Below the pieces are notes generated by a model. The model worked only from the letters and a program-made list of their open reading frames with translations. It searched no databases and was not told where the DNA came from. From the NCBI RefSeq assembly GCF_024296865.1, contig NZ_CP101134.1:3410001-3474000 (forward strand): a stretch of 64,000 nt of DNA, read 5' to 3'. The stretch is from Sphingobacterium sp. LZ7M1 (lineage in GTDB: Bacteria; Bacteroidota; Bacteroidia; Sphingobacteriales; Sphingobacteriaceae). The translations under genes were made by a program, and so were the position numbers. Positions 17,248 to 25,635 of the stretch are shown here, piece by piece. Position 1 is the stretch's first letter. Each line of letters opens with the position of its first letter.

Positions 17248-18218
17248 TGAAAAAAATTCACCAACATCTTCTGTACGTTAAGCCGTATGACAGATTTATC
17301 GAGTGGACCAAATCAGCCACCTTACCGGGATTTGGAAAATTACCGCTCTATACTGTCATGGTATTTTTCTTTCAGGAGATCGCTCGGGAATCCATCATCA
17401 ATAAAGCCTCTTCCCTAGCCTACAACTTTATGTTGGCGGTATTTCCTGGAATTATTTTCCTTTTTACGCTGATCCCTTACATTCCTGTAGACAATTTTCA
17501 GGAACAATTGATGGAACTGATCCAGTTGGCTCTGCCAAACAATGCATACGAAATCCTGGAAACTACCTTAGAAGATATCATCAAGAGACAGAACAGTGGC
17601 TTGTTATCTGCCGGTTTTGTACTCTGTACATTTTTTGCGACCAATGGTATGACGACCCTGATGATGAGCTTTAATAAAGCATCCTTATCCAAAGAGTCCA
17701 GAACTTGGTTTCAAAGACGAATTGTAGCCCTAGCCCTATCCCTTGCCATCGTATTGGCCCTTGCCGTAGGAATTGCACTTTATGCCGGTTCAAACTACTT
17801 GATCAATTACCTGAAAACCCATATCGATTATGACCTGAAATGGTTTTGGGCATTTGCCATTAAAGTTGCTCAATGGATTATTTTATTTGGTATCTATTTT
17901 TTTACAGTGAGCCTTATTTATAAGTTTGGACCAAGTTCGACAAAAAAATGGAAGCTATTTACGCCCGGTGCAACCTTGGCTACGATATTGGCCATGTTGT
18001 CTTTTTCATTTTTTACCTTCTATATCAATAACTTCGGTGCGTACAACAAATTATACGGTTCTATCGGAACATTGATCGTCGTGATGATCTGGATGTACAT
18101 CAACGCCCTGATCTTGATCATAGGTTTCGAATTAAATGCCAGTATTGCGCTTTCAAAGCAAAGCATTAAAATTGTTAAGCCGCGAGTATACAACTCATTT
18201 AAACCAAACAAAATTTAA
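17247..18218 (+). CDS. YihY/BrkB-family inner-membrane protein
   Basis: This is a multi-spanning membrane protein of the YihY family (formerly misnamed ribonuclease BN); its role in this lineage is unclear. The 323 residues contain about six hydrophobic segments. The family hallmarks are SLAYNFMLAVFPGIIFLFTLIPY (about 50-72), the FGPSSTKKWK…PGATLAT loop and the C-terminal NKLYGSIGTLIVVMIWMY. It is the last gene of the PASTA-mltG-thioesterase operon and overlaps the thioesterase stop by one base. The protein has no visible catalytic site. Confidence 0.9.
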   Translation: MKKIHQHLLYVKPYDRFIEWTKSATLPGFGKLPLYTVMVFFFQEIARESIINKASSLAYNFMLAVFPGIIFLFTLIPYIPVDNFQEQLMELIQLALPNNAYEILETTLEDIIKRQNSGLLSAGFVLCTFFATNGMTTLMMSFNKASLSKESRTWFQRRIVALALSLAIVLALAVGIALYAGSNYLINYLKTHIDYDLKWFWAFAIKVAQWIILFGIYFFTVSLIYKFGPSSTKKWKLFTPGATLATILAMLSFSFFTFYINNFGAYNKLYGSIGTLIVVMIWMYINALILIIGFELNASIALSKQSIKIVKPRVYNSFKPNKI

Positions 18219-18300
18219 TTTATTATAAATTTATTATTATTGTAATCGTATTGAGTATTTTGTTAGCTCAGATCAACGATTAGACCGGAAAAACTTACCG

Positions 18301-20460
18301 ATGGAAGACAAGGATTTACAAAAGCGGAACAAGCGGAACCAGAACGTCAGAAATATCCTGTTGAGTTCAATAATTATATTGTTCATCACTTTTGTTGTCT
18401 TTTTTATCTTCTCCTATATACAGTACAAGAGCATACAGAACAAAATCCAGAACATTTACACTTCTGTAAACAGTGACCAAAATAACTTTACAGAATTACT
18501 GACCATATTCAGCGAGGCAGAAGACCATTTCAGGTTATTCTCCATTACCTATAATATCAATGACTATAATTCCTACCGTTCTAAACTGATAACCTTAAAG
18601 TCGGCGGTCGATTCATTGATCAAAGTACGAAGTGAGGAGTCCAAAACGTTTAGTGATAAAAATTACCATGGTCGCAAGCTGGAAGACCTCCTGCCTAAAT
18701 ACAGTCAGTTGAACAGCAAATTGGATTCTATCTTGGTCGCTTCAGAGACCCTGAAGACCTTTAATATCCAAGCGAACAATGAAACGAACATCAGCATCCC
18801 ACGTCCTAAGGAACCTGCACCGATCGTTGCCAATGAGCCGAAGAAAGTCGTAGTCAAGAAGAAATCATTGTTAAAGCGGATCTTCCAAAAAGGGGATGAT
18901 ACCATTACGGTGGAAACAGGTACGCCTACGCATACCCAACAGGTAACTGAGCAGAACGCGAACCTGAAAAACATCATCAAGCAAGGCAATACGCAAGCTG
19001 AGAACAGGCTTAAAGAACTGAAACAAACCCTGACCGATATCCGGAAAAACGAAAGGTCACTTTTGGCAGATAACTTTACCCTATTGCACTCTGCCAATCA
19101 GCTGATCCGGATCATCCATGAAGAGCGCATACAGATCCAAAGAGACAAGACCGACCATGAGTTGAGCATCTTAATCGCTAGGACCGATACCTTCAAATGG
19201 CAGATCATTATATCCCTGACCTTTGTCTTTATCGTGATCTGTATCTTGGTTTATTACCAATTCTTTACCAACTACTATGAGCGTAAATTATTGGATGAAC
19301 GCGTTTACGCCTCCAAATTGGCAGAACAGAAAACAGATATCCTGGCGGAGATTACCCATGAAATCCGGACCCCTATCAATTCGCTGATCGGCATCGTGGA
19401 TCTATTGAAGAGCCGCAAGGACCTTTATCAGGCCAACGACATCCACTTGTTGGAATCGGCCTATACGAATATTACGGCGACCTCCAAAACCATCAATGAT
19501 ATCCTGAACCTGAGCAAAATAGACCAACAGAACAGCATTGAGGCCATTCACTTTGATTTCGTTGACCTGCTGATCGATGTGGTAGAAACCCATCGCAACC
19601 ATGCCGAAATGAAAGGGATAGAATTGGCGTATGAGCTGGACAAAAATCAGCCAACGGTGATTTTCTCGGATGAATTTAAGGTCCGCCAGATCATGAGCAA
19701 CCTGGTGAGCAACGCGATCAAATACTCGAATGGCGGAAAGGTGGTGGCTAGCGCGATCGTAGATGACCAGAGCAACCTGATCTTTAAGGTATCGGATCAA
19801 GGCCAGGGAATCCCTGATGCCCTGAAGAAGAACATCTTCAAGAAATACTATACGGTCAATAAGTCCAATAAGGTAGAAGGTGGCGTTGGATTAGGGCTAT
19901 ATATCACCAAAAATATTGTCAGCACATTAAAAGGAAAGATAAACTTTAAAACGAATGCCGGTCAAGGCACCACCTTTAAGGTAGAGATCCCTATTCCTAA
20001 ACCGAAATTCCGTCGGAAGACCTCGTTGAACATTGAGAAAATCAGCGATTTTTCCAAGGATCTAAGTTGGCTAATCGTGGATGATAACGCCTTGAATTTA
20101 CTGTATTTAAAGCAGTTCTTCTCGTTACATACCCATGTTAAGACAGCAACCAACGGAAAAGAGGCCTTAGAGATATTGAGCAGGTTTCCGATTGACGTTG
20201 TTGTTACCGATATCAACATGCCGGTGATGACCGGTGACGAATTATTGGCTACCGTAAGGGCGAACCCTGCCTACAACTCGGTTAAAATAATAGCCACATC
20301 TTCTGATAATGAGCAGGTTAAGAAGCTGGAGAAGGAGAGACAGGTCTTATTTGACGGAATTTTGATCAAGCCATTTAACGAGCGGAAACTGACCGAAGTG
20401 ATTGTAAAAACGATCTATCCTATCTTTGAGGACAGCGACGAGTTACGTCAAGAATCCTAA
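18301..20460 (+). CDS. Hybrid sensor histidine kinase with receiver domain
   Basis: This 719-residue membrane sensor has a first transmembrane helix (about 17-42) and a long, largely helical extracytoplasmic/periplasmic region. The second helix (about 300-324) leads into the cytoplasmic part. The kinase core has the H-box EITHEIRTPINS with phospho-His near residue 353. The N-box (NLVSNAIKYSN, about 465) and G-boxes (DQGQGIPD and GVGLGLYI) follow. A C-terminal receiver domain begins WLIVDDNALN (about 592) with its phospho-acceptor Asp in VVVTDINMP (about 636) and the K in LIKPF. There is no DNA-binding output domain, so a partner phosphotransfer or response regulator must be encoded elsewhere. 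The 82-base gap from the preceding operon leaves co-transcription open. Confidence 0.93.
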   Translation: MEDKDLQKRNKRNQNVRNILLSSIIILFITFVVFFIFSYIQYKSIQNKIQNIYTSVNSDQNNFTELLTIFSEAEDHFRLFSITYNINDYNSYRSKLITLKSAVDSLIKVRSEESKTFSDKNYHGRKLEDLLPKYSQLNSKLDSILVASETLKTFNIQANNETNISIPRPKEPAPIVANEPKKVVVKKKSLLKRIFQKGDDTITVETGTPTHTQQVTEQNANLKNIIKQGNTQAENRLKELKQTLTDIRKNERSLLADNFTLLHSANQLIRIIHEERIQIQRDKTDHELSILIARTDTFKWQIIISLTFVFIVICILVYYQFFTNYYERKLLDERVYASKLAEQKTDILAEITHEIRTPINSLIGIVDLLKSRKDLYQANDIHLLESAYTNITATSKTINDILNLSKIDQQNSIEAIHFDFVDLLIDVVETHRNHAEMKGIELAYELDKNQPTVIFSDEFKVRQIMSNLVSNAIKYSNGGKVVASAIVDDQSNLIFKVSDQGQGIPDALKKNIFKKYYTVNKSNKVEGGVGLGLYITKNIVSTLKGKINFKTNAGQGTTFKVEIPIPKPKFRRKTSLNIEKISDFSKDLSWLIVDDNALNLLYLKQFFSLHTHVKTATNGKEALEILSRFPIDVVVTDINMPVMTGDELLATVRANPAYNSVKIIATSSDNEQVKKLEKERQVLFDGILIKPFNERKLTEVIVKTIYPIFEDSDELRQES

Positions 20461-20498
20461 ACTTTTCAATCTTTTTAAACTTTTTTACATCTAAACTC

Positions 20499-20526
20499 TT
20501 GTAAATAAAAGTTTTTCGTATCTTTG
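20499..20526 (+). promoter_or_regulatory. Predicted rpsA promoter
   Basis: TATCTTTG at 20519-20526 matches the TAnnTTTG -7 box exactly. TTG at 20499-20501 is a possible -33 box with a 17-base spacer, slightly short. Transcription would start close to 20533, at or inside the leader hairpin. Confidence 0.6.
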
Positions 20527-20530
20527 CAAT

Positions 20531-20545
20531 CCCTACATTGTAGGG
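20531..20545 (+). promoter_or_regulatory. Short leader hairpin in front of rpsA, followed by an AGGAG site
   Basis: CCCTACATTGTAGGG is a perfect 7-bp inverted repeat around one base (or a 6-bp stem with an ATT loop). It is followed by AAAAGGAG about 11 bases upstream of the rpsA ATG. A strong purine-rich ribosome site is unusual in Bacteroidota, where many leaders lack one. Confidence 0.5.
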
Positions 20546-20564
20546 AAAAGGAGATTATTAATTA

Positions 20565-22499
20565 ATGGCAAAAAAACAAGAAGCAGAAAAAGAGTTAGCG
20601 GCAAAAAATGCAGAGCTACAAGGTGCTGACACAAAAGTTGTGAAGGACACTGAAAAGATTGAGTCTGAGGCAGATTCAAATTTAATCGATGAGATTAAAT
20701 CAAACACTTGGAGTACTCCATCAGGAGACTTCGACTGGGATCTTGATGAAAAAGCTTTTGGTAACTACAGTGATGCGGAACGTACTAAACTAGAAGAGCA
20801 GTACGCTGGCACATTCAACCAAATCAATCAAGGTGAGATTATTGAAGGTATCGTTGTATCTATCAATAACAAAGATGTTGTTTTAAACATCGGTTTCAAA
20901 TCAGACGGTCTAGTAGCATTATCTGAGTTCCGTGACTTACCTGACTTAAAAATCGGTGATACGGTTGATGTATTTGTTGAATCGCAAGAGGATGCAAATG
21001 GTCAATTAGTATTATCACGCAAACGTGCTAAAACACAAAAATCTTGGGAAGAGATCAACGAGGCTTTGGAGAACGACAAAGTTATCGATGGTTTTGTTAA
21101 ATCACGTACAAAAGGTGGTTTAATTGTAGACATCAAAGGTGTTGAGGCATTCTTACCAGGATCTCAAATTGATATCAAACCTATCCGTGACTATGATGTT
21201 TACGTAGGTAAAACTATGGAGTTCAAAGTTGTTAAGATCAACCATGAGTTCAAAAACGTAGTTGTATCACACAAAGTATTGATCGAAGACGATTTGGAAA
21301 ACCAAAAATCAGAGATCGTTGCGAAATTGGAAAAAGGACAAGTATTGGAAGGTACTGTTAAAAATATCACTGACTTCGGTGTGTTCATCGACTTGGGTGG
21401 TGTTGACGGATTACTTCACATTACAGACATCTCTTGGGGCCGTATCGAGCATCCAAAAGAGGTGTTGGCTTTAGACCAAACTATCAACGTTGTAGTTCTT
21501 GACTTTGATGACGAGAAAAAACGTATTGCATTAGGTTTGAAACAACTTTCAGAGCACCCTTGGGAATCTTTAGACAAGAACTTAGAAATCGGTTCTAAAG
21601 TAAAAGGTAAGATCGTTACTGTAGCTGACTACGGTGCTTTCTTAGAAATCATCCCAGGAGTAGAAGGATTAATCCACGTTTCTGAAATGTCTTGGTCTCA
21701 AAACTTACGTTCTCCACAAGAATTCTTGAAAGTAGGTGACGAAATCGAAGCTGAAATCTTGACTTTGGACCGTGAAGAGCGCAAAATGAGCTTAGGTATC
21801 AAACAATTGACTCCAGATCCTTGGCAGAACATCACTGAACGTTACCCAGTTGGTTCAAAACAATCAGCAGTTGTTAAGAACATGACTAACTTCGGTGTAT
21901 TCGTTGAGTTAGAAGACGGAATCGATGGTTTAATTCACATTTCTGACCTTTCATGGTCTAAGAAAGTTAACCACCCTAACGAATTCACTAAAGTTGGTGA
22001 AAGATTAGAGGTTGTGGTATTAGAATTAGACGAAGAAAACCGTAAGCTTTCTTTAGGTCACAAACAATTAGAGGAAAACCCTTGGGATACTTTCGAAACA
22101 ATCTTCACTGAAGGTTCAGTTCACGAAGGTACTGTAATCAAAGTTGGTGACAAAGGTGATATCGTAGCTTTACAATATGGTGTTGAAGGATTCTGCCCTA
22201 ACAAACACTCTGTAAAAGAAGACGGTTCAGCATTGAAAGTTGACGAAGTTGCTGAATTCAAAATCATTGAATTCAACAAAGAAAACAAACGTCTAGTGAT
22301 TTCTCACTCTCGTATTTGGGAAGATGCTAAAGCTGAAGCTCGTATCGAAGAGTTCAACGCTCGTAAAAAAGAAGCTAAAACTGCTAACGCAGCAGTGAAA
22401 AAAGTTAAAGATTCAGTTGAGAAATCAACTCTAGGTGATCTTGACGTATTAGCTCAATTGAAAGAGCAAATGGAAGACGACGAGAAAAAATCTAAATAA
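20565..22499 (+). CDS. rpsA: 30S ribosomal protein S1
   Basis: S1 is the large RNA-binding protein of the small ribosomal subunit that brings mRNA to the ribosome. The 644-residue sequence has an acidic N-terminal extension (about 1-85) and a series of six S1-type OB domains. Repeated cores such as VKNITDFGVFIDLGGVDGLL, VADYGAFLEIIPGVEGLIH and VKNMTNFGVFVELEDGIDGL mark these. Each is followed by W-x-K/R-type linkers. A Lys/Ala-rich tail ends the protein. Codon use is strongly biased, as expected for a highly expressed gene. It has its own promoter and a strong terminator, so it is monocistronic. Confidence 0.97.
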   Translation: MAKKQEAEKELAAKNAELQGADTKVVKDTEKIESEADSNLIDEIKSNTWSTPSGDFDWDLDEKAFGNYSDAERTKLEEQYAGTFNQINQGEIIEGIVVSINNKDVVLNIGFKSDGLVALSEFRDLPDLKIGDTVDVFVESQEDANGQLVLSRKRAKTQKSWEEINEALENDKVIDGFVKSRTKGGLIVDIKGVEAFLPGSQIDIKPIRDYDVYVGKTMEFKVVKINHEFKNVVVSHKVLIEDDLENQKSEIVAKLEKGQVLEGTVKNITDFGVFIDLGGVDGLLHITDISWGRIEHPKEVLALDQTINVVVLDFDDEKKRIALGLKQLSEHPWESLDKNLEIGSKVKGKIVTVADYGAFLEIIPGVEGLIHVSEMSWSQNLRSPQEFLKVGDEIEAEILTLDREERKMSLGIKQLTPDPWQNITERYPVGSKQSAVVKNMTNFGVFVELEDGIDGLIHISDLSWSKKVNHPNEFTKVGERLEVVVLELDEENRKLSLGHKQLEENPWDTFETIFTEGSVHEGTVIKVGDKGDIVALQYGVEGFCPNKHSVKEDGSALKVDEVAEFKIIEFNKENKRLVISHSRIWEDAKAEARIEEFNARKKEAKTANAAVKKVKDSVEKSTLGDLDVLAQLKEQMEDDEKKSK

Positions 22500-22523
22500 T
22501 TTTAGATTACTCTAAATACTTCG

Positions 22524-22555
22524 AAGCCCCGATTTTACAATCGGGGCTTTTTTTG
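22524..22555 (+). terminator. Intrinsic terminator of rpsA
   Basis: Stem AAGCCCCGATT / AATCGGGGCTT with loop TTAC is followed by TTTTTTG. Confidence 0.95.
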
Positions 22556-22559
22556 TTTA

Positions 22560-22755
22560 TAGATTTGAGATGGGAGATATGAGATGTGAGATATTGGAGA
22601 ATATTTATTTCTTGAATGTAGCTTAAGGGATTTAGGTTGTGAGATTAGTGAATGTAAAAGATTAGATGTAGATGTTCCAAGACTTATTACATTTTGCATA
22701 TCTTTAACTTAAGAAGTTTAATATCTCAATACTCATATCTCATATCTATATACCC
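22560..22755. repeat. Heptamer inverted-array element 2 (GAGATAT type)
   Basis: The left arm (22560-22594) has TAGATTT, GAGATGG, GAGATAT, GAGATGT, GAGATAT in strict 7-base register. The right arm (22721-22755) has ATATCTC, AATACTC, ATATCTC, ATATCTA, TATACCC, the opposite sense. The core is about 126 bases. The left arm starts about 5 bases after the rpsA terminator T-run, and the right arm ends exactly at the ATG of the sulfurtransferase gene. It fills the whole intergenic space apart from the terminator. Confidence 0.8.
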
Positions 22756-23586
22756 ATGAGAACAGCAGCATTAATCAGTACCGATGAGGCCCTCAAATTG
22801 ATCAATGAGGAGAATGCCATAGTCTTGGATGCGACCATCGATAAGGTCAACCAGAAGATGGACAACGATAATCTGGAACTGTTGCCCAACAGTTTGTTTT
22901 TGGATATCGAAGGTGCGTTTTCAGATCATCATAGTCCATTTCCACATACGATGCTTTCGGCACAGCTATTCAGCAAGGAAGTACAGAAGTTAGGCATCAA
23001 TCAGGATTCGACATTGATCATCTATGATCGCTGGGGAGTCTATTCAAGTCCGCGTGCTTGGTGGATGTTGAGGTATATGGGCTTGGATAAGGTTTATGTG
23101 CTGAACGGTGGACTGCCGGCCTGGAAAGCGGCAGGATTGCCCATCGAACATCAATATACTGAAGCTATGGTCTTAGGCAACTTTAAAGCGAAGCCAAATT
23201 ATGAATGGTTCATCTCGAAAGATGAACTGGTGGAGCGCTTAGGCGATGATGATATCAGCATTACCGACGCGAGATCTTCTGGAAGGTTCCATGGAACTGC
23301 TCCAGAACCGAGACCTGGATTGCGTTCAGGGCATATCCCCGGATCAAAGAACCTACCCTTTGACCTGGTACTCGATGGCATAAAATATCAGGAGAAGGAA
23401 GAACTACAGCGACTGTTTGAAGGGAAGATCGATTCCGCTAAGCAAAATATCTTTACCTGCGGCTCAGGCGTATCGGCAGCAATCATTGCTTTGGCTGCCT
23501 ATGAACTAGGAAATGACTATGTAACTATTTTTGATGGGTCCTGGAGCGAATGGGGCGCTGATGAGAATACATTGGTTAGTATATAG
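22756..23586 (+). CDS. Sulfurtransferase with tandem rhodanese domains (3-mercaptopyruvate/thiosulfate type)
   Basis: The enzyme moves sulfane sulfur from a donor such as 3-mercaptopyruvate or thiosulfate to an acceptor. The 276 residues form an inactive N-terminal rhodanese domain (about 1-135, with YDRWGVYSSPRAWWMLRYMG). The catalytic C-terminal domain (about 155-276) has the active-site Cys in FTCGSGVSA (about residue 235). The CGSGV loop is the form typical of mercaptopyruvate sulfurtransferases (SseA). The start is immediately preceded by the heptamer arm of element 2. The last codons and stop (SI-stop, 23578-23586) lie inside the heptamer array of element 3, so the gene is bracketed by both elements. 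Confidence 0.9.
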   Translation: MRTAALISTDEALKLINEENAIVLDATIDKVNQKMDNDNLELLPNSLFLDIEGAFSDHHSPFPHTMLSAQLFSKEVQKLGINQDSTLIIYDRWGVYSSPRAWWMLRYMGLDKVYVLNGGLPAWKAAGLPIEHQYTEAMVLGNFKAKPNYEWFISKDELVERLGDDDISITDARSSGRFHGTAPEPRPGLRSGHIPGSKNLPFDLVLDGIKYQEKEELQRLFEGKIDSAKQNIFTCGSGVSAAIIALAAYELGNDYVTIFDGSWSEWGADENTLVSI

Positions 23587-23739
23587 TATTTAGTATATAG
23601 TATTTAGTATTTAGACTTTCCTGTATTGTCGCCTAGGATTTTGAAGAATTACATTTCAAGAATTTAAAAGTAATATTTAGTATTTAGATAGGTTCGGCGA
23701 AATAGGTCTAAATACTAAATACTTAATACTAAATACTAC
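23576..23739. repeat. Heptamer inverted-array element 3 (TTAGTAT type)
   Basis: The left arm (23576-23617) has six heptamers: TTAGTAT, ATAGTAT, TTAGTAT, ATAGTAT, TTAGTAT, TTAGACT. The right arm (23705-23739) has five in the opposite sense: GGTCTAA, ATACTAA, ATACTTA, ATACTAA, ATACTAC. A few extra forward units occur in the core near 23671-23690. The arms contain the stop codons of both convergent flanking genes (TAG at 23584-23586, and the pirin stop at 23736-23738). The predicted stem extends inward through GTCGCC/GGCGAA-like sequence. Confidence 0.8.
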
Positions 23740-24608
23740 CTAACAGGTAGTGGCACATAACCATCATCACCAGGTACTTTAGGGAATTCATGGTTGATCC
23801 ATTTTTCTTTGGCTTCATCGATCGTGGATTTATCACTGGCTACAAAATTCCAGGAGATAAAGCGTTCTTCAGGGAATGGGTCGCCTCCGAAGATATAGAC
23901 GGTAGATCCGGCTTTCATTTCAAAGGTACATAGATGTGCATCTAGGGTGATCAGGATCTGTTTAGGTCCATATGTAAAGCCATTGCTATCGACCTCCCCT
24001 TCTAGGATATACAGTCCGCTCTCACCATACAGCTCCCCTCTTATATCAATTAAGGAATCTTTCTCAGCCTTGACCTCAATCATATAGAGTTTGCTATAGA
24101 CAGGAACGGGTGATTTCTTTCCGAATGCTTCACCAGCTATCAGTTTGTAGGAAACATCTGCATCTTTCCAAGTAGGAATATCACTAGCTTCGGTATGGTG
24201 GAATTCAGGGTCCATAAATTCGAGGTCCTTTGGAAGGGCTACCCAAATCTGAAGACCATGGAGGAACTTGTCCTTTTGTCGTAGGTATTCGGGAGTCCTT
24301 TCTGAGTGGACTACCCCTTTTCCGGCGGTCATCCAATTAACAGCCCCTGGTTTGATCTCCATGGCTGTACCAAGGCTGTCCCGATGGAAAATAGAGCCTT
24401 CGAACAAATAAGTCAAAGTGGATAAACCAATATGCGGGTGTGGACCGACATCTAAGTTCTCATGGTCTGCCAAACAGGCTGGCCCCATATGGTCAATAAA
24501 AACAAAGGGTCCTATAGAACGTTTTTGACGGAAAGGCAGTAACCTACCTACCATAAAGTTGCCGATGTTCGCTGCTGTCTCTTCTCTAATGAAATCTATA
24601 TTCGACAT
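23736..24608 (-). CDS. Pirin family protein
   Basis: Pirins are bicupin proteins, some with quercetin 2,3-dioxygenase activity or roles as redox-sensing co-regulators. The N-terminal cupin carries all expected metal ligands: GPHPHIGLST (two His, about residues 56-58) and VVHSERTP (His and Glu, about 100-103). The 290-residue length is normal. The gene lies 36 bases downstream of hutG on the same strand and could be the last gene of the hut transcript, although pirin is not a known histidine-degradation enzyme. Its stop codon is part of a heptamer unit of element 3. Confidence 0.92.
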   Translation of the reverse strand: MSNIDFIREETAANIGNFMVGRLLPFRQKRSIGPFVFIDHMGPACLADHENLDVGPHPHIGLSTLTYLFEGSIFHRDSLGTAMEIKPGAVNWMTAGKGVVHSERTPEYLRQKDKFLHGLQIWVALPKDLEFMDPEFHHTEASDIPTWKDADVSYKLIAGEAFGKKSPVPVYSKLYMIEVKAEKDSLIDIRGELYGESGLYILEGEVDSNGFTYGPKQILITLDAHLCTFEMKAGSTVYIFGGDPFPEERFISWNFVASDKSTIDEAKEKWINHEFPKVPGDDGYVPLPVR

Positions 24609-24644
24609 ATGTTTCCTTTTTTTATGTTTCTTTAAAGTTACATA

Positions 24645-25628
24645 TTATCGTTTATTATTCACTAGGCGAAAAATCAGATCAGCAGCCAATTTTGTCGTCC
24701 TATTGTCAATATCATAAAGGGGATTTATTTCAGCAAAGTCAATGGACTTTAGATTTGGGAGCTGCAAAAGGGATTGGAATATTTTGTGGAAGTTATGGTC
24801 TGGAACAATGCCATGGAAAGCTGGTGCGCTTACCCCTGGGGCATATGCAGCAGCGAATACATCCATATCCACCGTAAGGTAGATGTCATCGGAGTCATTC
24901 GCAAACCCTTGGATTTGGGAAATCAACCTATCGATATTTTCAGGAAAGATTTCTTCTCTTTTGATGACCTGTACACCCTTATCCTTCGCAAAATTGAACA
25001 GGGCCTGGGTATTACTGATATCTTGGATCCCAAGAGCTAAATAACGAGCTTCAAAGCCTTCCTGTTCGGCATCCTTAAAAATCTGATAGAATCCAGTCCC
25101 TGAGTTTCCTTGATCATTTACTAAAGGTCGGATATCGAAATGCGCATCCAGATTGATTACACCAATCCTTTTGGTTTTACTATGGCTTTTCAGTCCATTA
25201 AAATGTCCATAGGTCACTTCATGTCCTCCGCCCAGTACCACAGGGAAACCTCCCTTATCTAAAATCTGCGCTACTCTTTTTGCAAGTTCATTTTGCGCTG
25301 CTTCTAAATCTTCTGCTGAACAGAATACATCGCCTGCATCAGCTATTTTAATGGCAGCCTGCATATGGCTAGGAAGTCTAGCAAGAACCTTTCTTAAGGC
25401 TGCAGGAGCATCCTTTGCTCCTATTCGTCCTTGGTTCCTTCTTACACCTTCATCACAGCAGAAACCTAAGAAAACAATATGTTTGTCAAGTGATAGGGTC
25501 ACTGCATTCAGATCGACACAAGTGATCAACTGGTGCCAACGAAGGTTTTCCGCTGTATCACCATCGATTCTTCCTGACCAATTTTGTTGTTCAGCGGGTT
25601 TATAGCATACATTCCCAAATGCTTCCAT
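24645..25628 (-). CDS. hutG: Formimidoylglutamase
   Basis: This is an arginase-fold, manganese-dependent hydrolase that converts N-formimidoyl-L-glutamate to glutamate and formamide, the last step of the hut pathway in this operon. Metal-ligand motifs are all present: GGGHEVTYGH, INLDAHFDIRP and TVDMDVF. The substrate-side motif APGVSAP follows. I use the ATG at 25628 (MEAFGNVCYKPAEQQ), giving 327 residues. The in-frame ATG at 25655 would overlap the hutU end by 20 bases, while this one leaves 7. It is the fourth gene of the hutHIUG operon. Confidence 0.92.
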   Translation of the reverse strand: MEAFGNVCYKPAEQQNWSGRIDGDTAENLRWHQLITCVDLNAVTLSLDKHIVFLGFCCDEGVRRNQGRIGAKDAPAALRKVLARLPSHMQAAIKIADAGDVFCSAEDLEAAQNELAKRVAQILDKGGFPVVLGGGHEVTYGHFNGLKSHSKTKRIGVINLDAHFDIRPLVNDQGNSGTGFYQIFKDAEQEGFEARYLALGIQDISNTQALFNFAKDKGVQVIKREEIFPENIDRLISQIQGFANDSDDIYLTVDMDVFAAAYAPGVSAPAFHGIVPDHNFHKIFQSLLQLPNLKSIDFAEINPLYDIDNRTTKLAADLIFRLVNNKR

Positions 25629-25635
25629 AAAAGGT

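Noticed and set aside
22560..23739. Sulfurtransferase gene as cargo of a transposon bounded by elements 2 and 3
   Set aside because: The two elements use different heptamers, are each internally inverted, and show no target-site duplication; no transposase is nearby.
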